From an uncultured Pseudomonadota bacterium (GTDB lineage: Bacteria > Pseudomonadota > Gammaproteobacteria > Competibacterales > Competibacteraceae): a stretch of 36,823 bases of DNA. This document shows, in pieces, positions 8,671 through 16,863 of this stretch (its first letter is position 1; the number at the start of each line of letters is the position of its first letter). The stretch lies in NCBI GenBank assembly GCA_903844665.1, contig CAIMUS010000050.1, positions 1 to 36,823 on the forward strand, read 5' to 3'. The notes under the pieces are model-generated. The model searched no databases and was not told where the DNA came from. It saw only the letters and a program-made list of their open reading frames with translations. The translations under genes and the position numbers were made by a program.

Positions 8671-10032
8671 TTATGGTGTGATCAATATTGGCTCATAGCC
8701 GCCAAGAATGTGACCCGGAACTACGGTCAGTAGCTCTCCAGATACACAATGATCTTCTAAATCTTTAGGTCTCTCACCAACAAGTTGGCAGGCTATTGCT
8801 TCAACAACATCGACGTTCACTGCATTACCGAGTGCCTTATAGGTGGCTGTTTGTGTCGCCGGCAAGTGAATAAGTTCACCCATACTCTGAAGCCGTGCGC
8901 ACTCCCGCATTGTCATATAGCGGCGCTCCCAGGGAATAACAGGAATTTGGCTTGTGGTGAGTGCTACTAAGGACGGCGCGGCGGTTGGACGCTTCGCCCT
9001 AATGCCGGATGCACGGAACTGAATAATGGTTTTCCATAGATTTCGAGGGCCACCTTTCCAATTCCATTCGAGCTTCTGAAAACTAGGTGCAAATTCACGA
9101 ATCGAGGGTAACCAAGTATCGATCACCTTATTATGGCGCTGGTAAAATGCTCTATTCTGCTCAATAAAATGGATCTTCCAATTCGGAAAAGCTGGGGAGG
9201 GATCTCGTGCGTAAGCAGGAAGCGCGGCTAGCATATTATCGGGCGAGAGACCTTTCAGTGGTACCCCAAATGCACCTTTGAACAAACTGATATTCAGGAG
9301 ACCATGATGGATAGGTGTGCCAGTCGAGATTGGATAGGTCGCTCCGAATTCCATTGCCCAGATGGGAAATGATGGAAGGTTTTCATGTTCTGGGAGTTGA
9401 TCCAGAAGGTGTTGCCAAGCCTCAAGATATCGAATGAAAGAAGCGGAGAGCGGTTTTGCGTCATTCGGATGCTTGTCTAATACGGAGCAAATGTTGAGAT
9501 CTTCAGATTTATGTGTTGCTTTAGGAGGTTCAAATTTACTAAGCCCATATCGGTCGCCAATAATAAAAGCGCGCTCTCGGATCTGAGGTACACCGAACAT
9601 GTGTGGAGAAAGGCATATTAAATTAATGTCGTAGCCGACTCCATGCAATTGCTTCTCGACTTGCCACCAGGTTTTACCACTAGCATGCCTCGTTAAGTTC
9701 GGAACATTTTCAATGATTAAAAAACGAGGGGCATGTTGCTCAAGGATCTTGATGACATAGCCAAATAGATCACCCCACTGCGGGCACTCGAATCCTTTCT
9801 GACCGCCTGCTTTTGAAAATGGCTGGCATGGAAAGCCTGCACACAGGATATCATGTGAGGGCACACTGCTATAACATGTGCGGATGTCCCCAGTAGGTCT
9901 CAGCCCAAAATTTTTTTCATAAATATAGGCAAGTTCTGGATCGATTTCGGATGCAAACACACATTCATGGCCAAGACGACTTAGGGCTAGATGGAAACCT
10001 CCGAGACCAGCGAACAGATCGATAAATCTCAT
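8671..10032 (-). CDS. DNA (cytosine-5-)-methyltransferase
   Basis: A 453-residue C5-cytosine methylase. Motifs in order: I ([10 protein letters not shown], near 5-14), IV with catalytic Cys ([12 protein letters not shown], Cys 69), VI (ENVPN, about 108), VIII ([10 protein letters not shown], 150-159), a long target-recognition region of about 180 residues, and IX-X ([11 protein letters not shown] and [16 protein letters not shown]). It protects host DNA from the downstream MORC/Z1/DUF4420 machinery. The recognition sequence cannot be read from the protein. Start choice: ATG at 10032, immediately preceded by an in-frame GTG at 10035; a weak GAAAG lies about 12 bases upstream. It is the first gene of the operon. 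The region is less GC-rich than flanking genes, suggesting acquisition by transfer. Confidence 0.93.
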   Translation of the reverse strand: MRFIDLFAGLGGFHLALSRLGHECVFASEIDPELAYIYEKNFGLRPTGDIRTCYSSVPSHDILCAGFPCQPFSKAGGQKGFECPQWGDLFGYVIKILEQHAPRFLIIENVPNLTRHASGKTWWQVEKQLHGVGYDINLICLSPHMFGVPQIRERAFIIGDRYGLSKFEPPKATHKSEDLNICSVLDKHPNDAKPLSASFIRYLEAWQHLLDQLPEHENLPSFPIWAMEFGATYPISTGTPIHHGLLNISLFKGAFGVPLKGLSPDNMLAALPAYARDPSPAFPNWKIHFIEQNRAFYQRHNKVIDTWLPSIREFAPSFQKLEWNWKGGPRNLWKTIIQFRASGIRAKRPTAAPSLVALTTSQIPVIPWERRYMTMRECARLQSMGELIHLPATQTATYKALGNAVNVDVVEAIACQLVGERPKDLEDHCVSGELLTVVPGHILGGYEPILITP

Positions 10033-10035
10033 CAC

Positions 10036-10475
10036 TAAATTCTTTCTTTCAAATCAACTGCTTATCGGGTTGAACAGATCTGCTCCTTAATTCCCTTCCT
10101 CAAGCAGGATATATATCTCTAGTCAAGCTCACAGACATTAACGTATCTTATAATACCAGTATGTATTAAGCTTGATCAAATTGTTAAGTTCGAAAAGACG
10201 CAAATATTATAGAATGTGAGGTAATTTCAAGCCACCTATAATGTAAGTTTGCCCCAGTATTCCTCTCATTGCCGATCCGCCCGACAGGTGCATGGCATTA
10301 GCATATGTTAGGCAGATGTTTCGTTCTACCAAGCTCCAGTCAGCGTCAAGTGCTCCTGCATCTCATGGTAGAAATAGTTATCACGAATGCCAGAGTTTTC
10401 AGGCTGTTGCGTGGTCGGCATGCCGTGTCCGGTCACACTCTTATCCCTACCGGGTGCAATTTAAAGTGTTACACG
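10036..10475. other. Intergenic region, no supportable gene
   Basis: About 440 bases between the methyltransferase start and a REPIN element. The first 220 bases are AT-rich and hold the candidate promoter. The remainder contains a minus-strand frame of about 40 codons (around 10308-10435, ending GAW) that resembles protein sequence but matches no family I recognise; it may be a gene fragment. No Vsr-type endonuclease or controller-protein gene is present. Confidence 0.6.
10150..10179 (-). promoter_or_regulatory. Candidate sigma-70 promoter of the restriction-modification operon
   Basis: On the minus strand TTGATC (10174-10179) and TATTAT (10150-10155) are 18 bases apart in an AT-rich block upstream of the methyltransferase. 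The predicted leader would be roughly 110 bases. Another TTGAAA further upstream has poor spacing. This is a motif-based guess only. Confidence 0.35.
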
Positions 10476-10551
10476 GTAGGAGCGAGCTTGCTCACGAATC
10501 CGGCCAAGTTGCCGCCGTGCGCTCCCTTCGCGAGCAAGCCCGCTCCTACGA
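10476..10551. repeat. REPIN-like element, GTAGGAGCG family (copy 1)
   Basis: Two inverted REP units, GTAGGAGCGAGCTTGCTC and GCGAGCAAGCCCGCTCCTAC, flank a short variable core. The layout matches Pseudomonas-type REP doublets (REPINs) that are mobilised by RAYT proteins. Further copies are at 13546-13620 and, more degenerate, at 28900-28976. No RAYT gene is in the window. Confidence 0.85.
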
Positions 10552-10600
10552 ACAACGGTAGCGAAAACCTCCGGCAGTTGCAATTGCGCCCATACCCAAC

Positions 10601-11638
10601 CTACCGTCGGGTGTTCGCCAGCAGGGTATCCAGTTGCGCGTCGCTCAACTCAATATGATAGAAAAGCTGATAAAACTCACGGGCCTGAGTCCGGATATCA
10701 CCTTTAAAGACATCCGGATAGAACAACTGTGGCAGCCATTTGAGGCCCAGCAGCCGGTTCAGCGAGGTCGGATGATCCACCCAACCAAAGGGCAAACCCG
10801 GTGAGAGATAGACCCGCCTGGCTTTGACCGCCGCGACAGCCTGCCAACGAGGATCGTTCCAGACCTTGTTAAAAAAGCCCCCATCCAGGGCAATAATCGT
10901 ATCCGGATTCCAGGCGGCCACCTGTTCCACGGCAACACCGACATGCCCCTGCCGGTCGGGAATAACCGCCACATTCACGGCGCCCACCCGCTCGATAATT
11001 TCGCTGCCGATAGCGCCGCGTAAGTTTGTCTCCAGACCCTCGGGACCGTCGGCAAGATACACCTTGGGACGCTGCTCGGGCGGAATTTTGGGAAGCAGGC
11101 TGTCCAGTTCCTGATAGGTCTGTTCGGCATAGCGGGCCAGTTGCCCGGCGCGTTCCGAAACCCCCAGCAGACCGCCCAACAGGCGCAAAGACGCTGGAGT
11201 TTTATCCAGGGCGCCGTCCAGCAGCACATAAGGCAGACCGGTCTGTTGTTGGGTTCGTTCCGCCAGGGCGATATAGGGAGAGTAGACGGAGCCGAAATCC
11301 ACAATCAACTCGGGCCGAACCTTGAGCACCGCCTCCGCCGAAACGCTGTTGTCACGTCCCGTCAGGCGGCCGACTGCCGGCAGCTCACGATAGGGCGGCG
11401 CAATGAAAGCCAGGGCCGCCGGGTCCAGCGGACGCGGCCAGCCGACGAGCTTATCCGGCGCCAGTGCGTAGAGCAGCACGCTGGCCGTCGGTCCGGCGGC
11501 GAATACCCGCTGGATGGTCGCCGGCACGGTCACCGTCCGCCCGGTTGCATCGGTAATGGTATGCTCTTCCCCCTGTGCGCCCGGCGCCAGCACCAGCGCC
11601 GCCAGGGTCAACAGCCATCGTGTGATTAGAGGGCGCAT
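10601..11638 (-). CDS. ABC transporter periplasmic binding protein, metal-chelate/cobalamin type (PF01497-like)
   Basis: A 345-residue exported protein: signal peptide at residues 1-23 (ending PGAQGEE), then a two-lobe helical-backbone binding domain. Typical features are ITDATGRTVTVPATIQRVFAAG at the mature N-terminus, VGRLTGRDNSVSAEAVLKVRPELIVDFG, and the C-terminal FGWVDHPTSLNRLLGLKWL. The class binds iron-siderophores, haem, cobalamin or molybdate/tungstate (MolA type). Placement beside tupA/tupC and moaB favours an oxyanion or metal role, but the ligand is not determined. No clear Shine-Dalgarno precedes the ATG at 11638. The partner permease and ATPase are not adjacent. A hairpin terminator separates it from tupA. 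Confidence 0.8.
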   Translation of the reverse strand: MRPLITRWLLTLAALVLAPGAQGEEHTITDATGRTVTVPATIQRVFAAGPTASVLLYALAPDKLVGWPRPLDPAALAFIAPPYRELPAVGRLTGRDNSVSAEAVLKVRPELIVDFGSVYSPYIALAERTQQQTGLPYVLLDGALDKTPASLRLLGGLLGVSERAGQLARYAEQTYQELDSLLPKIPPEQRPKVYLADGPEGLETNLRGAIGSEIIERVGAVNVAVIPDRQGHVGVAVEQVAAWNPDTIIALDGGFFNKVWNDPRWQAVAAVKARRVYLSPGLPFGWVDHPTSLNRLLGLKWLPQLFYPDVFKGDIRTQAREFYQLFYHIELSDAQLDTLLANTRR

Positions 11639-11670
11639 AATGATTATTTAGAGAGTTCATCTGCTGGAAT

Positions 11671-11698
11671 AAGAAAAGGGACGGCAGGGAGCCGTCCC
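11671..11698 (-). terminator. Rho-independent terminator after tupA
   Basis: On the minus strand GGGACGGC (11691-11698) pairs with GCCGTCCC (11678-11685) around a five-base loop, followed by TTTTCTT. It lies about 50 bases past the tupA stop and separates tupA from the next binding-protein gene. Confidence 0.85.
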
Positions 11699-11746
11699 AA
11701 AAGAAAGGCGCCACGAGTAGGGCAACGCGACGCCTGATTGAGACGG

Positions 11747-12601
11747 TCAGGAGCCACTTGGCTTGGCGTTAGGGAAAAACAACTGCTGTCCATCTACTTT
11801 AAAGGATGCAATCGCCTTTTGTCCATCGGCAGAAAGCAGCCAGTCGATAAAAGCCTGTCCATCCTTGACCTTGACGGTGGGGTGTTTCGCCGGATTGACC
11901 AGGATCAGGCCGTACTGGTTGAACAGCCGCGGGCTGTCCTGCACCAGGACTTCCAGCCCACCCTTGTTCTTGAAGCTGATCCAGCTAGCCCGGTCGGTCA
12001 GCGTGTAGGCATCGAGGCCGCTGGCGGTATTCAGCGTGGCGCCCATGCCGGAGCCGGTTTCCCGATACCACTGGCCGCTGGCCGCCTTGGGATCGACATT
12101 CGCCGTCTTCCACAGCTCCAGTTCCAGCTTATGGGTGCCGCTGTCGTCGCCGCGCGAGGCAAACGGCGCCTTGGCCGCGGCGATCTTCTGCAGGGCCGCC
12201 ACCGGCTCATGCTGACCGCGGATGCCGGCGGGGTCGGTTTTGGGACCGACGATGACGAAGTCGTTGTACATCACATCGAAACGCTTCACCCCGTGACCCT
12301 CCTGGATAAATTTCTCCTCCGACGGTCGATGATGGACCAGCAGCACGTCGGCATCGCCGCGCTCGCCCAGTTGGATGGCCTGGCCGGTACCGACCGCCAC
12401 GACTCTGACCTCGATACCCGTTTGTTTTTGAAACAGCGGCAGCAGGTAATCGAACAGGCCAGAATTCTGGGTCGACGTCGTCGACGCGACGGTAATGAAG
12501 CGTTCCTCCGCCAAGCCGGGGTTTAGCAGCAGGCCGGCGAGGGCCAGGACCGACAGCAGACCCAGGCCGCTGCGACGCAGATAATTTACGATCATTCTCA
12601 T
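11747..12601 (-). CDS. tupA: Tungstate/molybdate ABC transporter substrate-binding protein
   Basis: A 284-residue periplasmic protein with an N-terminal signal segment (to about residue 31, NPGLAEERF) and the TupA signature ITVASTTSTQNSGLFDYLLP near residues 36-55, followed by DVLLVHHRPSEEKFI and FASRGDDSGTHKLELELW. The TTS and SRGDDSGT residues form the oxyanion pocket in this family, which has very high affinity for tungstate. The ATG at 12601 is preceded by GAGGT at proper spacing. It follows tupC by 18 bases and is terminated by the hairpin at 11671-11698. The expected permease tupB is missing from the cluster. Confidence 0.9.
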   Translation of the reverse strand: MRMIVNYLRRSGLGLLSVLALAGLLLNPGLAEERFITVASTTSTQNSGLFDYLLPLFQKQTGIEVRVVAVGTGQAIQLGERGDADVLLVHHRPSEEKFIQEGHGVKRFDVMYNDFVIVGPKTDPAGIRGQHEPVAALQKIAAAKAPFASRGDDSGTHKLELELWKTANVDPKAASGQWYRETGSGMGATLNTASGLDAYTLTDRASWISFKNKGGLEVLVQDSPRLFNQYGLILVNPAKHPTVKVKDGQAFIDWLLSADGQKAIASFKVDGQQLFFPNAKPSGS

Positions 12602-12619
12602 TGGCGTACCTCGCGGTGG

Positions 12620-13393
12620 TTAAAGCACCAAATCTCCCCGCAGGAAAGCGGCTGCTTCCCGGCAGCGGGGTTGAGCGAAAAACTCGGTGGCAGGGGTCTG
12701 CTCCAGCAAACGACCCTGGTGCAGAAACAGGACTTCCCGGGCCAGGCGGCGCGCCTGCCCGAGGTTGTGGGTGGTCATCATGATGGTGGTCCCGGCGTTA
12801 CGGATCAGCCGAATCAGTTGCTCGATACTGCGGGTGGCGGCCGGGTCGAGATTGGCGGTGGGTTCGTCCAGAAACAGCGCCTGCGGCTGCAAAGCCCAGG
12901 CGCGGGCAAGCGCCAGCCGCTGCTGTTCTCCACCCGAAAGCACCCTGGCCGGTTGATCGGCCAGATGCATTAACCCGGTGCGCGCCAGCGCCTCCGCCAC
13001 CCGGATCTTGCGCTCGTGGCGCGCCACCCCCCGCACGCCCAGGGCGTAGGCAATGTTGGCGGCGGCGGAACGGCGCAGCAACACCGGCCGCTGGAATACC
13101 ATGGCCCGGTGGGGGCGTGCCTCCGCTGGCGATCTGCCGTTCCAATCCAGCGCGCCGGCAGTCGGCGTCAGCAGGCCGTCACAGAGGCGCAGCAGCAGGC
13201 TCTTGCCGGCGCCGTTGGGACCCAGCACCACCAGCAAGGTCCCCGCTTCGAGCACGAAGGAAACCGTGTCGAGCAGGCGCCGGCCGGCGGCCTCGAAGCT
13301 CAGCCCGGATACGGTCAGCGGCAGGATGGACGGCGCCGGGTCGACGCCGACATCAGGGTATTGCAGTACTGCGGAGAGTTGCCCGTTGGCCAT
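12620..13393 (-). CDS. tupC: Tungstate ABC transporter ATP-binding protein
   Basis: A 257-residue ABC ATPase with Walker A GPNGAGKS, Q-loop VFQRPVLL, signature LSGGEQQRLALARA, Walker B ALFLDEPTANLDP and switch His in MMTTHNLGQARRLA. Length and the short C-terminus match TupC/tungstate importers. The ATG at 13393 (MANGQLSAV) is preferred over a GTG at 13438. It lies directly upstream of tupA and downstream of a REPIN. It would energise import together with a permease, but none is encoded next to it. Confidence 0.85.
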   Translation of the reverse strand: MANGQLSAVLQYPDVGVDPAPSILPLTVSGLSFEAAGRRLLDTVSFVLEAGTLLVVLGPNGAGKSLLLRLCDGLLTPTAGALDWNGRSPAEARPHRAMVFQRPVLLRRSAAANIAYALGVRGVARHERKIRVAEALARTGLMHLADQPARVLSGGEQQRLALARAWALQPQALFLDEPTANLDPAATRSIEQLIRLIRNAGTTIMMTTHNLGQARRLAREVLFLHQGRLLEQTPATEFFAQPRCREAAAFLRGDLVL

Positions 13394-13545
13394 GCAGTCG
13401 ATCCAGTCTCGCTGAGATGGGCAGGATTGCACCCACACCGTGTAAATCTTGTCGATATGACTGCGAGATTATGTATGGCAAAGCATAGATAGGGCAAGTT
13501 TGTAATAAAAACAGAATAATGCAGTTATATGCAAAATGACTGTAT

Positions 13546-13620
13546 GTAGGAGCGGGCTTGTTCGCGCATCCGGCCGGCCTGCCGCCACCCATTTCCTTCG
13601 TAAGCAGGCTCGCTCCTACT
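13546..13620. repeat. REPIN-like element, GTAGGAGCG family (copy 2)
   Basis: GTAGGAGCGGGCTTGTTCGCG and GTAAGCAGGCTCGCTCCTAC flank a core that begins CATCCGGCC, as in copy 1. It lies between moaB and tupC, in the upstream region of tupC. Confidence 0.85.
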
Positions 13621-13643
13621 GCATAACACGTTTTGACAACGTA

Positions 13644-14165
13644 TTACCGTTCCCGCACGCGCGGCAGCAGTTCCACCAGATTGCAGGGCCGGGTGCGGCA
13701 ATCCAGTTGCGTCTTGATCAACCGGTCCCAACCGGTACGGCAGGCGCCGGTCGAGCCGGGCAGACAGAAGATATAGGTGCCGTTGGCCAGCCCGGCCAGA
13801 CAGCGGGATTGCAGGGTGGATGTGCCGACCTCCTCCCAGGACAGCCACCGGAAGATTTCGCCGAAACCTTCGATTTCCTTATCCAGCAGCACCCGGATCG
13901 CTTCCGGGGTGCTGTCCCGCCCGGTAAGGCCGGTGCCGCCGGTGCTGATCACGACGTTGACCGCCTCGTCCGCGATCCAGCGCGAGACCACGGCGCGGAG
14001 TCGATAAATATCATCCGGCACGATCAGTTTTTCGGCCAGCCGATGGCCGGCCTCCTGCAACCGCTCGACCAGCACCCGGCCCGAGGCGTCATCGGCCTCG
14101 TTACGGCTATCGGAAACGGTCAGCACCGCTATGTTGAGGGGTTTGAACTCTTGCTGTTCAGTCAT
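13644..14165 (-). CDS. moaB: Molybdenum cofactor biosynthesis protein B
   Basis: A 173-residue MoaB/MogA fold protein. Recognisable blocks are IAVLTVSDSRNEADDASG (residues 12-29), VISTGGTGLTGRDSTPEA (about 72-89), and FCLPGSTGACRTGWDRLI near 135-152. MoaB/MogA-type enzymes adenylylate molybdopterin before metal insertion. The ATG at 14165 has AGAGGTG upstream. Location beside tungstate uptake genes supports a shared Mo/W cofactor role. Confidence 0.93.
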   Translation of the reverse strand: MTEQQEFKPLNIAVLTVSDSRNEADDASGRVLVERLQEAGHRLAEKLIVPDDIYRLRAVVSRWIADEAVNVVISTGGTGLTGRDSTPEAIRVLLDKEIEGFGEIFRWLSWEEVGTSTLQSRCLAGLANGTYIFCLPGSTGACRTGWDRLIKTQLDCRTRPCNLVELLPRVRER

Positions 14166-14204
14166 CGTGCACCTCTGTGAATAAGCTGGTTATGGTCATG
14201 CTTT

Positions 14205-14293
14205 GTAGGCCCTCCTGTCGGGTTACGACGCGCCCGCCAAGTTCCTGCTATCTCCAGGTTTGGTGAAAGGGCGCGTCTAACCCGACCTACGGG
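14205..14293. repeat. Dispersed palindrome, CGGGTTA...GACGCGCCC family (copy 1)
   Basis: Arms TGTCGGGTTACGACGCGCCC and GGGCGCGTCTAACCCGACCT flank a core. Copies also at 16611-16720 and 27664-27747. The 14166-14486 interval contains nothing else that can be supported beyond this repeat and the upstream region of cbpA. Confidence 0.82.
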
Positions 14294-14486
14294 GATTTTC
14301 ACGGTAACCCAGGCAGGCGCTGATGTTGGCCTGCCTTTGAAATCTTGCGTTGCAGCGATATTTCCAATACCTTGGAAACCGCACAGCCATGCGTTTCTTC
14401 GCACGCTTTACCCGTTGCTTGAAACCGGCCAGTCCGGGATAGTCGTCCTGTTCCCAACTCTAACTATAGCCTTCCGAATACCAACC

Positions 14487-15416
14487 ATGCAGTATAAGGA
14501 TTATTACCAGATCCTGGGGGTTCCCCGCACGGCGTCGGAGGAGGCGATCAAGAAAGCCTATCGCCGCCTGGCCCGTAAATATCATCCCGATGTCAGCAAG
14601 GAAGCCAACGCCGAGGAGCGCTTCAAGGAACTCTCCGAAGCCTACGAGGTGCTGCGCGATCCCGACAAGCGCAGCGCCTATGACCAGCTTGGCGCCAACT
14701 GGAAAGCGGGCCAGGAATTCCGGCCGCCGCCGGGCTGGCAACAGCACCATGAATTTCGTGGCGGTGGCGGCTTCGGCGGGGGCGCCTTCAGCGATTTCTT
14801 CGAATCCCTGTTCGGCGATCTGGGCATCGGCGGCAGGCGGCGTGGTTTCCAGCAGGCCGGCGAGGACCAGCAGGCCCGTATCGAGATCACGCTGGAGGAA
14901 GCCTATCACGGCGTTACCCGCACCCTGCAGGTGCAGATTCCCGAGGTGGACGTCAGGGGGCATGGCGTCACCCGCCGTAAATCCCTGAATGTCAGGATTC
15001 CGCCGGGGGTCGGCAACGGCCGGAAGATTCGCCTGGCCGGCCAGGGCGCGCCTGGAATGGGCGGCGGCGCCAGCGGCGATCTATATCTGGAAGTCCGGCT
15101 GCTACCGCATCCCCTGTATCAGGTGGAGGATAAAAATATAACCCTGACGCTGCCGCTGGCGCCCTGGGAGGCGGCGTTGGGCGCTCAAGTCCAGGCGCCT
15201 ACCCTGGGCGGCACGGTCAGCCTGAATATTTCGGCCAATTCCCAAAGCGGGCAGAAACTGCGGCTGCGCGGTCGGGGTCTGCCGGGCAGTCCGCCCGGCG
15301 ACCAGTACGTGGTTTTGCAGATCGTCAATCCGCCGGCCGATTCCGTGGCGGCGCGCGAACTGTTCCGGCGCATGGCCGGGGAGCTGGATTTCAATCCGCG
15401 CGCTCACCTGGAGTAG
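14487..15416 (+). CDS. cbpA: DnaJ-family curved-DNA-binding co-chaperone
   Basis: A 309-residue class II J-protein. Residues 4-68 form the J domain with the HPD tripeptide at 33-35; a Gly/Phe-rich linker (about 80-115, [24 protein letters not shown]) follows, and then two C-terminal beta domains. No zinc-finger CxxCxGxG repeats are present, which separates it from DnaJ and places it with CbpA. It would stimulate DnaK ATPase and bind DNA. The start ATG at 14487 ([11 protein letters not shown]) is set by the conserved J-domain N-terminus; an upstream extension would be unrelated sequence. No cbpM modulator gene follows. Confidence 0.93.
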   Translation: MQYKDYYQILGVPRTASEEAIKKAYRRLARKYHPDVSKEANAEERFKELSEAYEVLRDPDKRSAYDQLGANWKAGQEFRPPPGWQQHHEFRGGGGFGGGAFSDFFESLFGDLGIGGRRRGFQQAGEDQQARIEITLEEAYHGVTRTLQVQIPEVDVRGHGVTRRKSLNVRIPPGVGNGRKIRLAGQGAPGMGGGASGDLYLEVRLLPHPLYQVEDKNITLTLPLAPWEAALGAQVQAPTLGGTVSLNISANSQSGQKLRLRGRGLPGSPPGDQYVVLQIVNPPADSVAARELFRRMAGELDFNPRAHLE

Positions 15417-15417
15417 C

Positions 15418-16572
15418 TCAATCCTCCGCGTCCGGCCGGGTGAAATACTCGGTCAGCGCCTCGAGAAACTGGGGATTGAGCGAAGCGGCGATACCCAACT
15501 TGCGAATCCCCTTGATTTTTTCCAACAGCCGGGAGAAAGGCAGGAAGCCAAAGGCAGTGGCCAGGGGCTTGGACCGCAACTGGAAGGTAGGGCGCCGAAT
15601 TTCCTGTTCGACCCGGTAGCGGCGCTCATCGGGAGCGACCAGGTACAGTTTGATGTCCAGGCTGGGTCGCAGCGCCAGCAGATCGTTCAGCCGCAGCAGG
15701 CCCGCATGCAGAGACGGGGTGGATTCCACTTCGAAGGCCGCCACGATCGAGTCGCCTTTCAGCCACAGCACATCGAGCGACTCGATGGCGCGTTGGGTGG
15801 CTTCGTTGAATTGCGGCGGCAGAGCTTCGACCAATCCCGGCAACTGACCCAGAACCCGGTTATTCCAGGTCCGCGTTCGCTCATGCCGGGCCAGCCACAG
15901 CTCCAATCCCATCTCGGCGCCAAGGGTGAGCAACTGGTACAGGATTTCCGCCTGGCGAACGCCACTCCCGGCCTCATCGGGTGAGACGGTTTCCACCGCC
16001 TCGGGTATGCTCACCAGTTCCTCCACTGTCTTTTTGCCGGCCCTGATCTTGACCCGGAGCAGCGGTTTGCGCGCCGGCTCGACGGATTCGAGGGGTCCCG
16101 TGTTCTGGGCGGCTTCCTGCAGCAGTTTCAGGATGAGCCTGCCGTCCTCGGGCTGCTGCAAACGACTCAGGCTGCTGCGCAACAGCTTTTTAAACTTACC
16201 GGCATCCTTCGGCCCGGTATAAAAGGTGACCTTGCCTTCCAAATTATCCATCGGCAGGCCCTGCTCCGGTTCAAGGGTGACGAGTGGGCTGACCTCCAGC
16301 CGCACGGGGAAGTCGGCCTCCCGCCAGATCGGCCGCGTATCCTGGCTGGGGCCGATGACCTGCAGCGCGCCCACCCAGCGCATGGCGCTGGCGAGATAGC
16401 ACAACAGAATATCGTCGGCCTGGACCTGTTTGGCGATTTCATGCCGGCTTTGGGGAAAGCCACTGATCGTCCCTCCAGCCGCCAGAAATTCCTGCCAGGT
16501 GGCGCTGGTGAACAGGCTCAACCAGTAATTCGCGTGCTTTTCAGGTTCGAGAATTTTTAAAAACTGGAACAT
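15418..16572 (-). CDS. EVE-like (PUA/YTH superfamily) domain fused to a predicted nuclease-like domain
   Basis: A 384-residue protein. Residues 13-95 resemble an EVE domain: NYWLSLFTSATWQEFLAAGG, then DDILLCYLASAMRWVGALQV, then RPIWREADFPVRLEV. EVE domains are modified-base readers. Residues 205-345 hold a second domain with EILYQLLTLGAEMGLELWLARHERT, LDVLWLKGDSIVAAFEVE (D267, E281, E283) and KLYLVAPDERR, suggestive of a degenerate PD-(D/E)XK fold in which the usual Lys is not in the ExK position. A linker of about 60 residues joins them. The combination fits a modification-dependent restriction protein, but this is inference. It is convergent with cbpA (2-base gap). ATG at 16572 preferred over TTG at 16593. 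Confidence 0.72.
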   Translation of the reverse strand: MFQFLKILEPEKHANYWLSLFTSATWQEFLAAGGTISGFPQSRHEIAKQVQADDILLCYLASAMRWVGALQVIGPSQDTRPIWREADFPVRLEVSPLVTLEPEQGLPMDNLEGKVTFYTGPKDAGKFKKLLRSSLSRLQQPEDGRLILKLLQEAAQNTGPLESVEPARKPLLRVKIRAGKKTVEELVSIPEAVETVSPDEAGSGVRQAEILYQLLTLGAEMGLELWLARHERTRTWNNRVLGQLPGLVEALPPQFNEATQRAIESLDVLWLKGDSIVAAFEVESTPSLHAGLLRLNDLLALRPSLDIKLYLVAPDERRYRVEQEIRRPTFQLRSKPLATAFGFLPFSRLLEKIKGIRKLGIAASLNPQFLEALTEYFTRPDAED

Positions 16573-16610
16573 TTTCTTGCACGTTCTCTGCAAAAGTTTA
16601 AGTAAAAATC

Positions 16611-16720
16611 CCCGTAGGTCGGGTTAGACGCGCCCTCTACCGAATCGGCAAATAGCAGGGACGTTACGGGCGCGTCGTAACCCGACATGGGGGCCTTGCC
16701 GGCGCGCCGTAACCCGACAT
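16611..16720. repeat. Dispersed palindrome, CGGGTTA...GACGCGCCC family (copy 2)
   Basis: GTAGGTCGGGTTAGACGCGCC and GGCGCGTCGTAACCCGACAT, with an additional half unit (GGCGCGCCGTAACCCGACAT) to 16720. The context AAAATCCCCGTAGGTCGGG is shared with the copy at 27664. It occupies the upstream region of the EVE-like gene. Confidence 0.82.
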
Positions 16721-16749
16721 CGCGGCCTAACCTAACCTGCCGGTTGTCG

Positions 16750-16777
16750 GCCGGCGGGGACGCCGGCGCTCCCAGGG
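16750..16777. repeat. Dispersed GCCGGC...GCCGGCGCTCCCAGGG hairpin
   Basis: GCCGGC-GGGGA-CGCCGGCGCTCCCAGGG matches, in inverted orientation, the sequence at 36762-36791. It lies in the 290-base gap between the EVE-like gene and prk, which otherwise shows no gene. Confidence 0.6.
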
Positions 16778-16863
16778 GCAAGCAGGCGTCTCACACTTTC
16801 AATTGCACCCTTTACGAATCGTCGAATCGATCTTAACACGAAAATAGGGTAGCACAGGAAAGG

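Noticed and set aside
10292-10658. Overlapping plus-strand open frames of 89 and 117 codons
   Set aside because: They run through the REPIN palindrome and into the 3' end of the binding-protein gene, have no ribosome site and show repeat-derived composition.
11639-11746. Cobalamin riboswitch or permease gene between the binding proteins
   Set aside because: The 108-base gap contains only a terminator hairpin and no B12-box-like sequence.
11738-13492. Long plus-strand frames opposite tupA and tupC
   Set aside because: They are antisense shadows of GC-rich genes with clear motifs on the minus strand.
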